Shown: positions 34,003 to 46,736, counted from the stretch's first letter. The stretch is DNA of 64,000 nucleotides from Corynespora cassiicola (GCA_022059125.1 JAEUWY010000010.1:124001-188000), one strand, 5' to 3'. Numbers and translations are program-made. The notes: generated by a model from the sequence alone, not told the origin.

Positions 34003-34696
34003 ATGAGCGCATCTATACTGGCGCGGCATGCGCAACGCTCATGGCCGCGTTTGTCCGCATCGAAGCTAAGTGGCATGGCCGTGTCTCTTCGGCATGCCTC
34101 CCCGAGCGTTTGCACACCCCAAACGAGGTCGGCATGCACCAACAAGGGCCCAAAGGTACCTTGCCAAAAAAGCGCTACCAAGCCCTCTTCCCCTTTTACA
34201 TCCCAATTTTGGAGCTCGCCCTCAACTTGGAAGCGAGCTTCCATCAACACGCTTCGATGCCTGGTAGGATGTACCGTCGGAGACTTCTCGGCAATGTGGT
34301 ACCTCCAGGCCCATTACTCGGGCCTGGGCGTCGAAACCATAATGCTCATCTCGAGTAAGATGCTCCAATGACCTCTTTATTCGATCTCTACTGACCTTTC
34401 CAGTGGCTTCTGGCATAACTTCTTCCTTGCTTCTGGAAACTGCATTGCTACGGCTTGGCCGCGACCGACTTCCGTTGATGATCGCTGCCAGAACAGCGGC
34501 AGGCATGAGCATGATTTCGATGATCACCATGGAGCTGGCTGAGAACCTTGTTGACTATCACTTGACGGGCGGGGCCATCCAGCTGGATTCGCCTGCATTC
34601 TGGGGCGCAGCTTTACTGTCTGTGTCTGCCGGATTCTTAGCGCCTCTGCCATACAACTATCTTCGCCTAAGGAGATATGGAAAAGCCTGCCATTGA
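34003..34696 (+). CDS. DUF4396 membrane protein
   Basis: Exons 34003-34354 and 34404-34696 give 214 aa. The first 70 residues are Ser/Arg-rich and may be a targeting sequence (MSASILARHAQRSWPRLSASK). The conserved domain starts at FWSSPSTWKRASINTLRCLVG and continues CTVGDFSAMWYLQ, ETALLRLGRDRLPLMIAARTA, GMSMISMITMELAENLVDYHL and ends in FLAPLPYNYLRLRRYGKACH. These are the hallmarks of DUF4396, a family of small multi-helix membrane proteins of unknown function that are often encoded near copper-handling genes in bacteria. About four hydrophobic helices are visible. The 49 bp intron joins LIS to MASGITSS in frame. Confidence 0.85.
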
Positions 34697-35677
34697 TTCA
34701 AACACACAGACAATTGCTAATTCCTTTCCTATTTTTTCTTATTTTTAAAGAAAGACTGCGGCCGATTTTGTTGAAGCTCAAGAGACGGGATAGTAACTGA
34801 TTGTCATTGAGTAATGTTGCAAGGTCGTGCACAGCAAGAGCCTTTCCGGTGTAGGCTACATGGTCAGGGGCACTTATTCAGTACATAACGCTCATTCCAG
34901 GTCTTTTTCCAAGAAACTCCACAGTTTTGCCCCGCGCGATATTGCTAACAGAATGGCGGCGGTGCCTTGAAAATGGGAAGGCGACTAACCAAGCTTCTCA
35001 AGCATGCGCCAGACTTCATTTACATAGTCTTCCCAGTGATACCCATAGCTAGCAAAGTATTTTTTGAAGCTAATGATTGATTGGTGTTGTTGATAACCAA
35101 AATCTAGCCATCCTGTTCTCGAGGGGTACTAATTCGGAAGCAGAAAACTGGTACAGTGGGTTTGAGGTACATTGAATCGCCACAAGATTACTTCTATCAT
35201 TCAAGTTAAACCCCAATCATGATTCAAAAGACTAGAATAGCAGTCTGGAATATGTCATCCTCAGGCATGGTGCTTGGCTATTCTTGAGTCACTCTAAGCA
35301 AAAGTCACCATCGCGAACTATACCTACATGACTGCAGTACTTGGCATAACTTCTCGTAATATATTTTGTGTTGATATCCAACGAATGTTGACTAGAATAA
35401 TATACTCAGCAGTCTGTTTGGAGGCATCATCGCAAATGACTTATGATCAAAAAGTTGAATAAAGAATTCCTTTCACTAGGTCCTTGGTGGGCATTTTCGC
35501 TCCGCTAAATTATGGTACTCGACGAAAATCATTTTTAGGGCCTCTCAGTCGACTTTGACAGAACCTAAAAACAGCAAACGACCTCCTCCTCCCAGGCTCA
35601 GTCACTGGAAGACGCTCGAAAAACTGTCACGAACCTACTCAAAACTTAAGCTCAAAGCTCACAAATCTGACGCCGAA
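34697..35677. other. Intergenic, AT-rich, no supported gene
   Basis: About 980 bp, AT-rich. I find no motif-bearing frame, although an upstream exon for the small protein at 35678 could lie near 35540. Confidence 0.4.
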
Positions 35678-36106
35678 ATGGCCCTCCAGCACCCTTTTGA
35701 GCCATACAATCTCTGCTCACTCATCAAACTGTTTTCTGACCCGAAGCTCAGCTTCGACTGCGGCCACGCCGACTACAATTGCACCCGCGTCCATGTCTCT
35801 GGCTTCCGGCGAAGCATCTGCCCACTCCTCCTCCCGAAAGTGTACAGCATGGAGCCCGCCCTGCCGTACATGAATGACAAGCACGACAACGAAATCTGCG
35901 AGATGGGCAAGATGGCGGGGGCTGACAGGAAACAGAGACGGCATTGGTCAAGGCGGGTCGAGATGCAGCAGGAAGACTGGCTCAAATGGATGGCGGAGGA
36001 GCGCCGTGCCATGTTTGCCAAGACTTCCATCAGCAAGCTCAGCGCGTCGGACGTCTATGTCTACCTGGACGATGACAAGGATGTGGAGATGTCGGGAATG
36101 GATTGA
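35678..36106 (+). CDS. Small hypothetical protein
   Basis: 142 aa from the first in-frame ATG (MALQHPFEPYNLC). The open frame extends further upstream without an ATG, so a longer spliced form is possible. It has cysteines in FDCGHADYNCTRVHV and RRSICPLLLP and ends in an acidic tail (LDDDKDVEMSGMD). No signal peptide or membrane helix is seen. I do not recognise it. Confidence 0.45.
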   Translation: MALQHPFEPYNLCSLIKLFSDPKLSFDCGHADYNCTRVHVSGFRRSICPLLLPKVYSMEPALPYMNDKHDNEICEMGKMAGADRKQRRHWSRRVEMQQEDWLKWMAEERRAMFAKTSISKLSASDVYVYLDDDKDVEMSGMD

Positions 36107-36687
36107 AGGCCGTCGTAGCCCCGTCGACTCGACAACAAAATCAAAGTTGTCGTCTGGAACGAGCACGCCTCTAATCTTCGGCAATATTTAACGGATGTCA
36201 AAGAGATTGGTACCTCGGGCCTGTGCATAAGATTAGATATTGTCTTCCAGAAATTGGTGTGGCTCCATGAAGAAACACTTTCTGGGCTCTTCAATCCAAG
36301 GTTTGGCTCGATAGGTAGAGCATTGAATGGCACTGGATCAGTTCCTGAAAATTTTCTTGGTTGTCGGGTTCTGGAGGGTGTATAATTCTTCATATACCTA
36401 ATTACCTGTATGGCAAAAGCTCTGCCATGTGCATCCATTTTCCACGTCATTACGACAGATAAAGAAGCTTGCAACGGAATGTCACATATGCGCCCATAAA
36501 ATCTCTTAATAATATCACTAAATTCAACTCCCAGTCAAACTCGGAAAAATGGTGGAGATCATCGGATTACATCGGACAAGAGAGGTCGTGGATGCCTAAA
36601 TCCTTCCAACTCCGAGTCCATTATAAATATGCATCTGATAAGATAATCTAATCTCCCACCATACAACACAATTTCGTCGCTCCAACG
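36107..36687. other. Intergenic, no supported gene
   Basis: 581 bp; promoter of the MFS gene at 36688 with AT-rich sequence (TATAAATA near 36621). No gene is seen. Confidence 0.45.
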
Positions 36688-38247
36688 ATGGCATCGCAAA
36701 CTAATATCAACGCCAGGGAGGATGCAATTGCGCCAATTGAACTGGTATCCGTCGAATTGGCACAGCCTAACGAAACCGTTGCGAAACCCGACGATCCATT
36801 CCTCGTCACATTCAACCCATCCTTCGACGTCGACAACCCCAAAGACTGGCCCTCGAGCCGCAAATGGGCAGTCACCGACGTCCTCTCCGCGACCGGTTTC
36901 AACCGCATCATGGTCTCGACCATCATGGCCCCAGCGCTGACCACAATCTCGAAGGAACTGCACATGAAGTCGGCCGAAGCGATCATGGCGCTGTCCATAT
37001 ACCTGCTGGCGACTGCCTTTGGGCCCCTCATAATCGGGCCTCTGTCCGAAGTCTATGGCCGGAAGAAGGTGTTGCACGCATCCAATGTCTGGTTTCTGGT
37101 GTGGAACATTGTGTGCGGATTCGCAAACACGAAAGAGGTGTTGATTGCGGCGAGATTCCTTGCGGGTTTTGGTGCGAGCTCTATATACGCACTTGCTGGC
37201 GGCGTGTTGAGTGATGTGTGGAGACCAGAGCAGCGAGGTCGCTCTTTGGGCATATACTTGACCATACCGATCCTCGGCGCTGCTGTTGGTACGTACCATG
37301 CAGAATTCACAGAATGAAGCTAACGAAACCTACCAGGCCCCATCATCGGAGGGTTCATGGCAGGCCGAACCACATGGCGTTGGATGTTCTGGTCCACATC
37401 CATCTTCCAGGCAGTCATGATCCTGGTGTCTTTCCCATCATTCCATGAGACATACGCACCCTTGATCCTCAAGCACCGCGCCGCGAAGCTCCGTGAAGAC
37501 ACTGGCGATTCCCGATACCACACCGAGCACGAGGGCATCGCCCATGGCAAATCTGTGGCACGCATCCTCGCGACGTCCCTCACACGGCCGATCCGACTGT
37601 TGGCCTTCCACCCCATCATCCAGGTCACATCCGTCGTCTCCGCCTTCGACTATGGAGTGCTCTACATCGTCTTGTCCAGCTTCTCGGACCTGTGGCAGCA
37701 CAAGTACCACTACTCGGTGGAGCTCAGCGGCCTCCACTACATCGCCTGCGCCCTCGGCGAGGTCGCCGGATCACAGCTCGGCGGACCGCTCATGGACTTT
37801 TTCTACAGGCGTGCGCAGGCCAAACACGCGGGACGTGCCTTGGAGCCCGAGTACCGCATCCCGTTAGCGTACCCATGCATGGTGGTGGCCCCACTGGGCC
37901 TGTTCATATATGGCTGGACGGCACAATATCAGGTACACTGGATTGCAGTTGACATTGGGATTTTCCTGGCGCTGTTTGCCATGCAGATGGGTGGCATGCC
38001 GTTGACGGCTTATGTGATCGATTCGTATCCCGAGCATACGAGCAGTGCCATGGCGGCGTCGCAGTTCTTGAGGAGTTTGACGGCGTTCCTGTTCCCGCTG
38101 TTCACACCATACATGTACGACGCTCTCGGGTATGGGTGGGGGAACAGTGCAGTGGCATTTGTTTTCTTGGCGCTTGGGCTGCCGTTGCAATGGGTGCTTT
38201 GGAGCTATGGCGCAAAGTTGAGAGCGAAGGCTACATCAAGTGGCTGA
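36688..38247 (+). CDS. MFS transporter, DHA1 drug/polyamine type
   Basis: Twelve-helix plasma-membrane drug:H+ antiporter of the DHA1 group. Exons 36688-37288 and 37337-38247 give 503 aa. The N-terminal cytosolic part holds the typical VDNPKDWPSSRKWAV. The family motif between helices 2 and 3 reads PLSEVYGRKKVL, and motif C of antiporters is close to ARFLAGFGASSIYALAGGVLSD and GPIIGGFMAGRTTWRWMFW. A cytosolic loop (KHRAAKLREDTGDSRY) separates the halves, and the C-half ends with LPLQWVLWSYG. Substrates for such pumps include drugs, polyamines and fungal metabolites; nothing in the neighbourhood identifies one. Confidence 0.92.
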
Positions 38248-38440
38248 ACATTGGGATTGCATTGGAAGTGTTGAATACGCGGGGGAAGAGGGGAGGACAT
38301 TTCTCTCATTCTGGGGTGAATTCTAAGGAATATGTGTAGACAGTGCATTGTACATGTCTCAGATAGCCAAAAGTTCTGCAATCTCTCTCTCACTGTAGCC
38401 ACGTTAGCAAAAAGGTTGACCCCCAAGATATAGCACACAC

Positions 38441-39453
38441 TCACTCATGATAAGTCTCCCACCCAGGAAGCAACGTCAACCCCAAAAGTAGCACGGCCAA
38501 AAGCTGCCCAAACCCCCACTCCTTCTCGTCCCCCTCAATTTCCACATCTGGCGTCCCCAGCGCCTGCGTCCTGCTCAGCACGATGCTTGCGTTGATGAGC
38601 CCGTAGGCTGAGTACACGGGCGCGACGACGTAGTTGCGCAGCTGGGCCCCGCGGCGCTGGATCCAGTTGCGATCCTTGGTCTCGTGCCGAGTCGCGTACA
38701 TGGAGAAGAAGATGGAGCAGTGGCCCGTGATTGCGGCGACGACGAGGATACTCCACTTGGTCCAAAAGGCGGCGCCGTAGTGCGGCCTGTGGCCCGCGTA
38801 GTAGCATGCGAGGTTCGCCGAGCTGGCGCGGCCCAGGCTGTCGAGCTCGTACGCCCACCCGAAGAAGGACGTGTAGCCCAGCAGGGCGAGGTTGAGCAAC
38901 ATGACGAGCACGCGTGGCAGGCTACTGAGGGGATTTTTGACGAAGTCGTTGCGCAGGGCGACGAGGGTGAGGAGGTGGGTGACGGTGCTCAGCGAGGCGA
39001 GCTCCGTCACGATCTGGTAGTGGTAGATGGAGATTGTGCAGTGCTGGATTAGCGCGACGAGCTGGACGGCGGTGCCCGTGAAGAGCTGCGAGTCATTGAG
39101 CGCGTTGAGGACTTTGCGCATGATGTCGGCCCAGAAGCGGTGCTTTTCGAGCTTGAAGCCTGTACGCTCGTAGTCTGTCGCTTCTACGTATATGGTGGGG
39201 CTTTTGGAGACATGGCGCCGGTAACAGTTTACTATGTTGGCGTAGCGGTCTAGGTAGATGATCAAAAGCGAAACAAGAATGGCGAGGATGGTGGTTAAGA
39301 GAAAGGCCAGGATTGTCTAGGGTTGGTCAGGGATATTACTTGAACGAAGGCATTGTGTACAATCTTTACCCCGATGCCTGCGATGTCTGGGTTTGCTTCC
39401 ACTGCGCTGTCCTCACCACAGTCTTCAGCAAGCCGAACAGGACATTTGTTCAT
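38441..39453 (-). CDS. Seven-helix integral membrane protein, unknown function
   Basis: Minus-strand exons 39453-39370 and 39316-38441 give 319 aa. The N-terminus (MNKCPVRLAEDCGEDSAVEA) precedes NPDIAGIG, a motif that I recognise from a family of fungal membrane proteins starting with 'NPDIAGIGV'. The first helix is TILAFLLTTILAILVSLLIIYL. Six further hydrophobic stretches follow, including LVALIQHCTISIYHYQIV, LVMLLNLALLGYTSFFGWAY, WSILVVAAITGHCSIFFSMYA and LLAVLLLGLTLLPGW. The conserved pattern after helix 2 (LASLSTVTHLLTLVALRNDF) is seen in many Pezizomycotina homologues. The C-terminal codons (TYHE) overlap a possible GTGAGT donor, so a further exon is possible. Confidence 0.8.
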
Positions 39454-40083
39454 TTTGAATAGGTTGGCGTATCGTAAATAAAGCGATGACGATGTTGCTA
39501 AATTTAGCCGCCAACCGCAGCCTCGTCCGGCTGCGAAGATATTCTCGCGACAGTGGTGAGCACTCAAAAAAAAAGGATGAAAGACTTGGACTAGTGCATG
39601 GAAGAGATATGCTGTAAAAGCAAAATGACGGAGAGACAGCCTGGTGCAACAGCGGCAGGTGGGAAATATGTGTTGTGCCTCAGCATCTACCAGCCTGATC
39701 AACAATCTTTCGGACCCCACGCCTGGGGCTGCTGCTTTTGTTCGGATCCTACATTCATTTGTCCATGGGATTATTTAGCATTCGTTGGGGGTTAGAGGCT
39801 GCTTGAGATGGAGGTTGCGGCTTGCTATAACGTGGCTGTGTTCCATCTAGCGTTGCATGTGGTTTTCAGCTGGGCGCAAAAGGCCCGTTTAAGCGGCTTG
39901 AAATGTCCGTATATCGGGGGCCTTGCAGAAATGGAAACGACACATGACCAGGGCCGTATCTGCGGCTCTTTCACCAGCATCTCAAAGTAGGGATCAAAGA
40001 ATAAGGGTTGCGATGTTGGAATGCTCATTGTCAATGAACACCTCGTATCATTACAAATATTTTGTACAAAAATCTCGCTCGAA
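39454..40083. other. Intergenic, no supported gene
   Basis: 630 bp between two minus-strand genes. Short open frames only. Confidence 0.45.
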
Positions 40084-41234
40084 TCACGGCCCCATGCTCA
40101 GTAGCTTTTTCAACTCTTTCTTGGTTAACACCAAAGCCTCGTCGGGATCTCCATCGTAGTATCTGTAGTTGTCTTCGCTTCCCAGTTGCAAGATGTCGGC
40201 TCCCTTGAGATAGTCGCCGCTAGCCACGGCTACAGCCTCGAGCCACACATGGCAATCACGGTACGCTTTCTTTGCCACTCTCTTGGGAATTGGGACCTGC
40301 TGGCCTTTGTTTCGGCCCCATGACGACGAATAGAAATGATCCAGGGCGCAACTAATCCTGAGGACCTCGAGGTTGGTGACGCCTTTGGCACCCAGCATTG
40401 TCATGGCCAGGAAACCGCGGTTCTTGCGCGTGCGCGTGTTGCCCCAGGTACGAATCTCCATGTGGCGAATGAGTTTGGCAGTGCGCGGAGACAGGTGAGA
40501 GGTGAAGCTGATGAGGGCGTCGGGGTCCTGGAAGACGAGGCGTTGGCGGTAGAACATGGGGGCCATCTCGTCATATATCTGCTTGCAAACGGCGAGTAGG
40601 TTCATGCCGAGCCGCTTTGGGCCCGGTTCACTTTCGTTGTCGCTTTCTGAATCGGAGTCTTCCTCCTGTTGCTGGTAATGCTGACCGGCTCCTCTGCCTC
40701 GTGCCGTGCCGCCCGTGGGCACGCGGTGTGGACGACGATTGTACAGTTGATCCCATTCATACGAGTCGGTATCAAGGGCCTCGATGATGTTGAAGGATCG
40801 GCGCAGCTGTTTTTGCCTGAATTGGATCCAGAATTCGGTTCCATTGTGTTCATACTGCTCGGGCAATTGGGTGGGGTCTGGAAGACACTCCTCGTAGATG
40901 CGGTTGCGAAGCTCGGCGGGCAGCGACAGAAAAGGGAAGATTTTGTTCTGCGGACGCGGCTTGGTGTTGCGATTGGTGGGGCGGAGTCGCTGGCAGGGTT
41001 AGCATGGCTAGACGGGGCTTGATGGGACGGACGATGGCCATGTACCTTGAGTGGCAGACACTCCGTCTCCGAGTCGGTTGCTCCATCCGAATCATTAAAG
41101 TATTTGACCTCTGCGCGTTTCCTCTTGGAATATCGCGGCTCTGGCGCTGGCGCTGGCGCTGGCGCCGATGATGGCTCCTCGGAGCTGGCTGCAACTGTGG
41201 TCACGGCCACGCGACGCGCAAAGGGGGCAAACAT
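40084..41234 (-). CDS. F-box-like / DUF7730-type protein
   Basis: Minus-strand exons 41234-41046 and 40989-40084 give 364 aa. The N-terminus is Ala/Pro-rich with a basic KRKRAEVKYF. Exon 2 contains FPFLSLPAELRNRIYEECL, the F-box-like motif common in large Pezizomycotina families, followed later by KRLGMNLLAVCKQIYDEMAPMFYRQ and LVFQDPDALISFTSHLSPRTAKLIRHMEI, which matches the fungal DUF7730 pattern. An acidic repeat (QQEEDSDSESDNESE) lies between. Such proteins may serve as substrate receptors of SCF ligases, but evidence is indirect. Start ATG 41234 was chosen over the upstream frame that begins at 41285. Confidence 0.8.
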
Positions 41235-41520
41235 GATGGACGAAGAAGAACGCGGCGAGTGGCTGGTGAGTGAGTGCAGAAACACGACCTGGACGCGCGC
41301 TCACGTTGGTTAAATACAGTCTCGAGGTCGTCGCGGCCGCCAGACAAGAGTGGCTTAGCGCGTGGTTGCCTGGGACTGGCCAGGCAGCAACACGCCCCAG
41401 CATCCTTCGGCGAGGCTGCAGCGCCCCATCCTCCCCGTCATCCTCCTCCTCCTCCTCCTCCTCCTCACCGTTTGCGCAAACACGAGACGACATTTTGGAC
41501 TCGACCATATCGTATCAATC

Positions 41521-43288
41521 TCAAATCCTGGCCAGGCTCTTGCCTGCGCCGCCCCACTCCTCGCTCGGCGGCGTCTCGACAAGGCTCTTCCGGTCTTTCC
41601 ACCCTTCCATCCACTTCCTCAGCTTCTCCCTTCCTTCTCCCCATCCAACCCCGAGGTACTTCATCGACTCTGTCATCACAGTAGCCACGGCAACGGCAAC
41701 TTGGTCCGCAGAGGCAGGCCCATCCGGGGCCACCTCCTTTAATATTCCCTCCTTGGCCGCAACCTCGAACCGATCCAGCCCTCTGAATATCTTCTTCTTC
41801 TGCCCCTCTATCCACTCATCAAACAGCAATCCCTTGGCCTTGCGGATGCGAAGTTCGTATGTGATGAGAACAGCCGCATCCATGATGCCATCGGCGCACG
41901 CATGCAAAGCCCGCATCTGCCAGTACCCACGGTCCTTCTTTGCATCCGCTGGCGCGAGACCGGACAGGTACTCGCAGATCATGCGCGAGTCGAAGATCCC
42001 ATCGGGCACGTCGTCGGGCACGAGGCACGGAATCTTGGCCATGGGGTTGAAGGCCGCCACTTGGTCGTTGTTGTCGCTCCACCCAGGAAAGGGGACGGGG
42101 CACACGACCACCTTCTCGAGGCTGATGTGCTGGCCAAGTCCCAGTTCAAGCGCATACATGTACACTTTGCGCGCAAAAGGCGAGCCGTGGTGGTAGATGA
42201 GACGCATCTTGGGCGTCTTGGTGAGCGGCGCCGAAGGAGCTGGCGGCTGGCTTTTGACCTTGTCGATGCGGAAGTTCCAGCGTGGGAAGTGCAGATGAAG
42301 GCCTTTTGCATTTCTGATGACGATTTCGGACGATGTCAGTCCCACGGTTGCGCCTCTATCTTTGTGGGTAAATCCATAGTCGGAAGGGTACACCTCGACT
42401 TCGTCGCCGGGCTCCAGTCGTAGTGGATCATCGGTCAAAAAAGTTGTAGGCTCTCTTTTCCCTGCATCTTTGGCCATGTGGCTGGCCAGCTCATGTCCGA
42501 CAATCCTTGCAGGCTTTGCACACTCAGACTTGCGCCGTGCCATCTCGGCTTTGAACCGGTGGACCCACGAGAAAGTTTTGGGAAACTTCTTCGCAGAGAT
42601 GAACTCTTCGGGGAGAGAGTCTCTCATGTTTGCATCGGCGATAAGCCAATGAAAGGGCCAGACGCCATCGATATCTGCCTTCGTCGGCTCGTCCCCGCCC
42701 AGAATCCATTTTCGGCCATCAGCCAGGAAGCTCGTCTCCAATAGCTCGAACGCCTGGGCCAAGTGTTGTAGCCCGTCTGGCCGATTCTTTTCCATGACTT
42801 CGGCCGTCATTCGTCTGCCTCCCATGAGATGCGCCCGGTCATCGAGAAACTTGCTGTCGCTCAGCATGCTAGGCGTCGTCCAATACGGTATCATCTTGAC
42901 GCTATTGGCAAAGATGCCGCCATCGATTGTCCATGCCTCGAGCATCTTACCGACTCCAGCCTCGAACGGTGAAGACAGAGAAGGCTTAGCATCAGGGAAG
43001 AGGCTTTCAAGCTTTGATATGATCAGCCTTGAGTCGCTGTAGACGTCTTCTCCGATGGCCATGATTGGAATGCGGCGATAATTGACGTTCAAGCTCGCCA
43101 GATCCGGCCGTGGCGTGTAGGGTGGTTGTATCTGCAGCTATATTAAGCAAATCCATGGATGCCTGGAAAGCGCATCAACGTACGCATTCGTCGTAGGGTA
43201 TTCCGCGAAGCCACAGGTACCACAGCACCCTGTGGGAGTATATAGAGGCTGGGTAATGGAAAATGACGGGTTTCTGCGAGGAAGCCAT
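41521..43288 (-). CDS. Tandem glutathione S-transferase fusion protein
   Basis: Minus-strand exons 43288-43184 and about 43131-41521 give about 571 aa. The first half begins MASSQKPVIFHYPASIYSHRVLWYL, a GST thioredoxin-like fold, continues IMAIGEDVYSDSRLI and an all-helical part (ADIDGVWPFHWLIAD), then a short beta-rich stretch (LEPGDEVEVYPSDYGFTHKD) typical of the DUF7962 GST-like family. Without a stop, the frame reads KTPKMRLIYHHGSPFARKVYMYALELG and a second complete GST: FNPMAKIPCLVPDD, FDSRMICEYL, and helical C-domain. A Met at the join (near 42208) would start the second GST alone. Reading as one protein needs no intron in the joint. Length is about double that of a normal GST. Possible role in detoxification, unproven. 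Confidence 0.8.
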
Positions 43289-44341
43289 GGTAATGGATGT
43301 TTGGTGGCCAAATGGCTTGACCGCAAGTCTGTGTTTCTCGAGCATTTTTCCTTGCCATATATATACACTTGGCCGAGGCTGAAGGAGTGGTGTTGTCACT
43401 ACCCCACATCAAGTGATGGCATCGGTCCGAGGATTCAAGGCGAACGAGTCAGAAGCCGAGCCGTCCATGACGTTTGGGTGGACCGAGCCGCACCGATCGG
43501 GCCCACACGTGCAAAAGCAAGATGGGCCGTTCGCAGAAGCTTGTCTTGTATCGGCACGGAGTAGGGCATGGACCGGGTATTGATGGCGTCCTCATGCGGC
43601 TGCGATTGGCCTTCATACCCGTCTTGGGTAGATGGGGTCTGCGCCTTGAGTTTTTTGGTTTTTTTTTTGCGGCCAGTAAGACAGAGATATGCTTTGGACT
43701 GCGGCTGCGAGAGGCCGAATCTTGTCTGGCGGATTTTTGAGTGTTGGTGAGGCTTGGTAGACGGGCGGTTGAAGAAGGGTCCAACGCTGGCGTGGTGCTA
43801 GACGGCTAGGGGTCGGCGAAACGGGGACCATGTCGTGGTAGGAAATTAGTCGATGGAAATTTGTTGCTGATGATGCCGGGTAACGCGGAAAATAGCGAAC
43901 GGCCGGAGAAATTTAAAGTCGAGCTGGCGATCTGATGGCGGGGGGGATGGGGGGAGGCAGAGAGTGTGTCGATGGAGGACGGGAGTATGTGGAGAAGAGA
44001 ATGCGAGGGGGCAGGGAGAGCGAGAGGCGTGGGCACGGGGAGGCTCTGGAATGGCAGGGGCACAGGCGCGTACCTTCCCCGTGCCTGCCCAAGGAAAGCG
44101 CGTGGGCGGGCGCCGGCCAAGTGGGAAGGCGTTATCGTGATGCGAGATGAGGGTGGCCCGTGCGCCGCCGCCAACCTCGGACCCTCTCCACCGTCTGTCC
44201 CTCATCGTGAACCTCGACGTCCCCGTCCGCGTCCGCATCGCTTCATGTTCCATTTCTTCCCTTGGTGCTGCATGGAGCCCGCCATTTCTCCGCCATCATC
44301 CGTAGCGCGCGCCTTTCCCTATCCCCATTCTATCTGACAAT
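43289..44341. promoter_or_regulatory. Divergent intergenic region between GST fusion and DUF3431 gene
   Basis: 1.05 kb containing the two divergent promoters. The GST frame stays open upstream to an ATG at 43399, so a longer N-terminus is possible. No other gene is supported. Confidence 0.45.
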
Positions 44342-45526
44342 ATGCTCTTTGGCATCCGGAGGGTCCTCCCGCTGGCAATCTGCCTGTTGCTGCTGGCCGT
44401 CTTCTGGTATGCGCGCGACAAGCAACACCAGCCCCCTCCGCTGGTCCTTGATCCCGCCCAGCGCTTCGACGGCCTTGCCGCCCCCGCCGCAAAGCCCGAG
44501 AGGCTTCCCTTTTATCCAGGCGTCGCCAAACCCCCGGGCGCAAACTACTCGCGCACTCTGGTCGTGGCCAAACTCAAGAAAGAGCATGTGGCATGGATTC
44601 ACGACGAGCTGCCTGAAGTCGAGGCGGCCATCTACGAGGTCGACGGCGACGATCCATCCGCAAAGTTCCGGGTGCCCAAGAACAAGGTTGGTACAGTGGC
44701 ATGCACCCCATTGGTCAGCATCTGATTCTTTGAACTCTAGGGTCATGAGGCCATGGTGTACTTGTCCCACATCATCGACCACTACGATGACCTGGCTGAT
44801 ACCACTATATTCATACATGCACACCAGAGCACCTGGCACAACAATGTATTGCTCAACCTGGACATGCCAACCACCATCAGGCGCCTGCGGGACGACCGCG
44901 TCGCTCGCCAGGGCTATATGAACCTGCGGTGCCATTTAGACCCCGGCTGCCCGAATTGGATTCATCTAGATAGGGCCGAAGTCGATTTTGACCTTGTCGT
45001 CAAGCCCGAAGAGAAGCATTTCGGCTTTGGCCTTTTTGACAGCCTGTTCCCGGGCCACCGGCCGCCACCCGTGCTCTCGCAACCGTGCTGCGCGCAATTC
45101 GCCGTCAGTCGGGAGCGCATTTGGGACAATCCAAAGAGCACCTACCAGCACTTGCGCAACTGGCTGCTCGAAACCTCTCTCCAAGATAAGGACTCGGGCA
45201 GAATCTTCGAGTACATGTGGCAGTATCTGTTCACGCGCAACGCCGAACACTGTCCATCAATGAACGCCTGCTATTGCGATGGATACGGCATCTGCTTCGG
45301 AAACCAGTTCAAACTAGACGAATGGCTCGCCAAGCTGCGGAAACGAGAGATGGCAGAAGAGGATTTCATGAACGCCCAGAGAGAGAAGAAGGACAAGGCG
45401 ACGTTGGATGAGATCAGCAACAGGATTCGCAAATACAACCTGGAACTTTTGAAAGAGAAGAACGAGGCCTACAAGAGAGGCGACGAGGAAATGAACAGGG
45501 CCAAGGAACGTGAACGTGACCGCTAA
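44342..45526 (+). CDS. DUF3431 type II membrane protein
   Basis: Exons 44342-44686 and 44741-45526 give 376 aa. An N-terminal signal anchor (VLPLAICLLLLAVFWYARD) is followed by a short proline-rich stem. The DUF3431 domain starts at SRTLVVAKLKKEHVAWIHDELP and continues with GHEAMVYLSHIIDHYDDLADTT, FIHAHQSTWHNN, YMNLRCHLDPGCPNWIH and SQPCCAQFAVSRERIWDNPKS. A charged coiled coil forms the C-terminus (EEDFMNAQREKKDKAT). DUF3431 proteins look like Golgi glycosyltransferase-related proteins (inference), with unknown substrate. The 54 bp intron splits the domain after NK. Confidence 0.9.
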
Positions 45527-46736
45527 CGAGGACGGATAAACTTCACGCACTTGACGATACGTATGCGGTATGAGGAGGCTAATGGCGTGTTTATTTGCAT
45601 AAAGCATGGGCGGCAGGCTGCGACTTTTTTTCTCTTTTTTTGCATATTGTTCATGAGATACCCGGTTCCGCGGTTGGAGGTTACAGGTTGCAGGTTGGAG
45701 ATTGGAGGTACAGCGGGTGGGCGAGACAGTGTGGTGGCTTGCAGAGGGCAGGAATGCATGCTTCTTCCGCTTCATTCCCAATTTTCGGGACGATGCGATA
45801 GCTCTACGATGGTCTTGGTGATGACCAAATTTTCAAGACAGTTTCTTCCTATGATTCATGAATGGAAGGAAGAAATTTCGGCATCAAATTCTATGCTAGT
45901 ACACGTGGACTAAGCCATGCCCCTCGTGAAGTCCGGCAGGGGAACACATTGCCCAAGCGCCGTTGCCTTTGGAGGTGCCAGTGTGAAGGCGGGGACCAGT
46001 CATTTTTTGCATCCAGCGGCGTCAATTCTTCTGGATTTTCTGGAGATGTGGATCATGGTACATTATTTTGTGAACAAAACCCAATGGACTCAACAACTGA
46101 TGATTGACTCAACGGTTTGGACAAGGGGCTACCCCGTATTCTGGAAGAGAAGCTTATCTACTTCGGCCTCTATCCGGATCAGGTCACGATTGGGGCTGCT
46201 CAGTACAAGTGCCATCAATCGCCTCCGCTGGTAAAGTCCTTCCCCACCTCTGATGTCTGGCACGTTTTTACATTGGCCGCTACCTAATGCTCTGTCGGCT
46301 CCACACAGTATTTTCCCGATTCGAAAAAAGGGCATGCTCGACCCCCCAAAAGCATTGTGCATGGTCAAACTTTTCATGGACAAGATGGCCGTTTGCATTT
46401 GGCCCAGGAAACATGGTGAAGTTTTAGGATGGCCATGTCGCACCGATTCAAAACATGCGAAAGCGAATCGAAGGCCGTGCATATCGCACTCGCACTCGGA
46501 CTGACAGACTCGAATTCGTATGCGCCAAGTGTCTCCCAGGTTTGGATTGGCCGACGACAAACGCCAGAGATTTCAGAGAGGATGTGCAGTGTTTAAAACT
46601 GCTGAATGCCCGTCCCGTTGCCTTGGCCGGCCTATCTCATCCCTCCCCTTGCGTAGAACACCTTGTACCTCTGGCTCTTCTCTTCTCCCACTTTTCACTT
46701 GAAGCGACCACTCTTTATTACATACATTGCCTAGCC
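45527..46736. other. Intergenic, no supported gene
   Basis: 1.2 kb between two plus-strand genes. Only short frames without motifs. A small direct repeat of GGAGGTTACAGGTTGCAGGT type is near 45676-45710. Confidence 0.4.
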
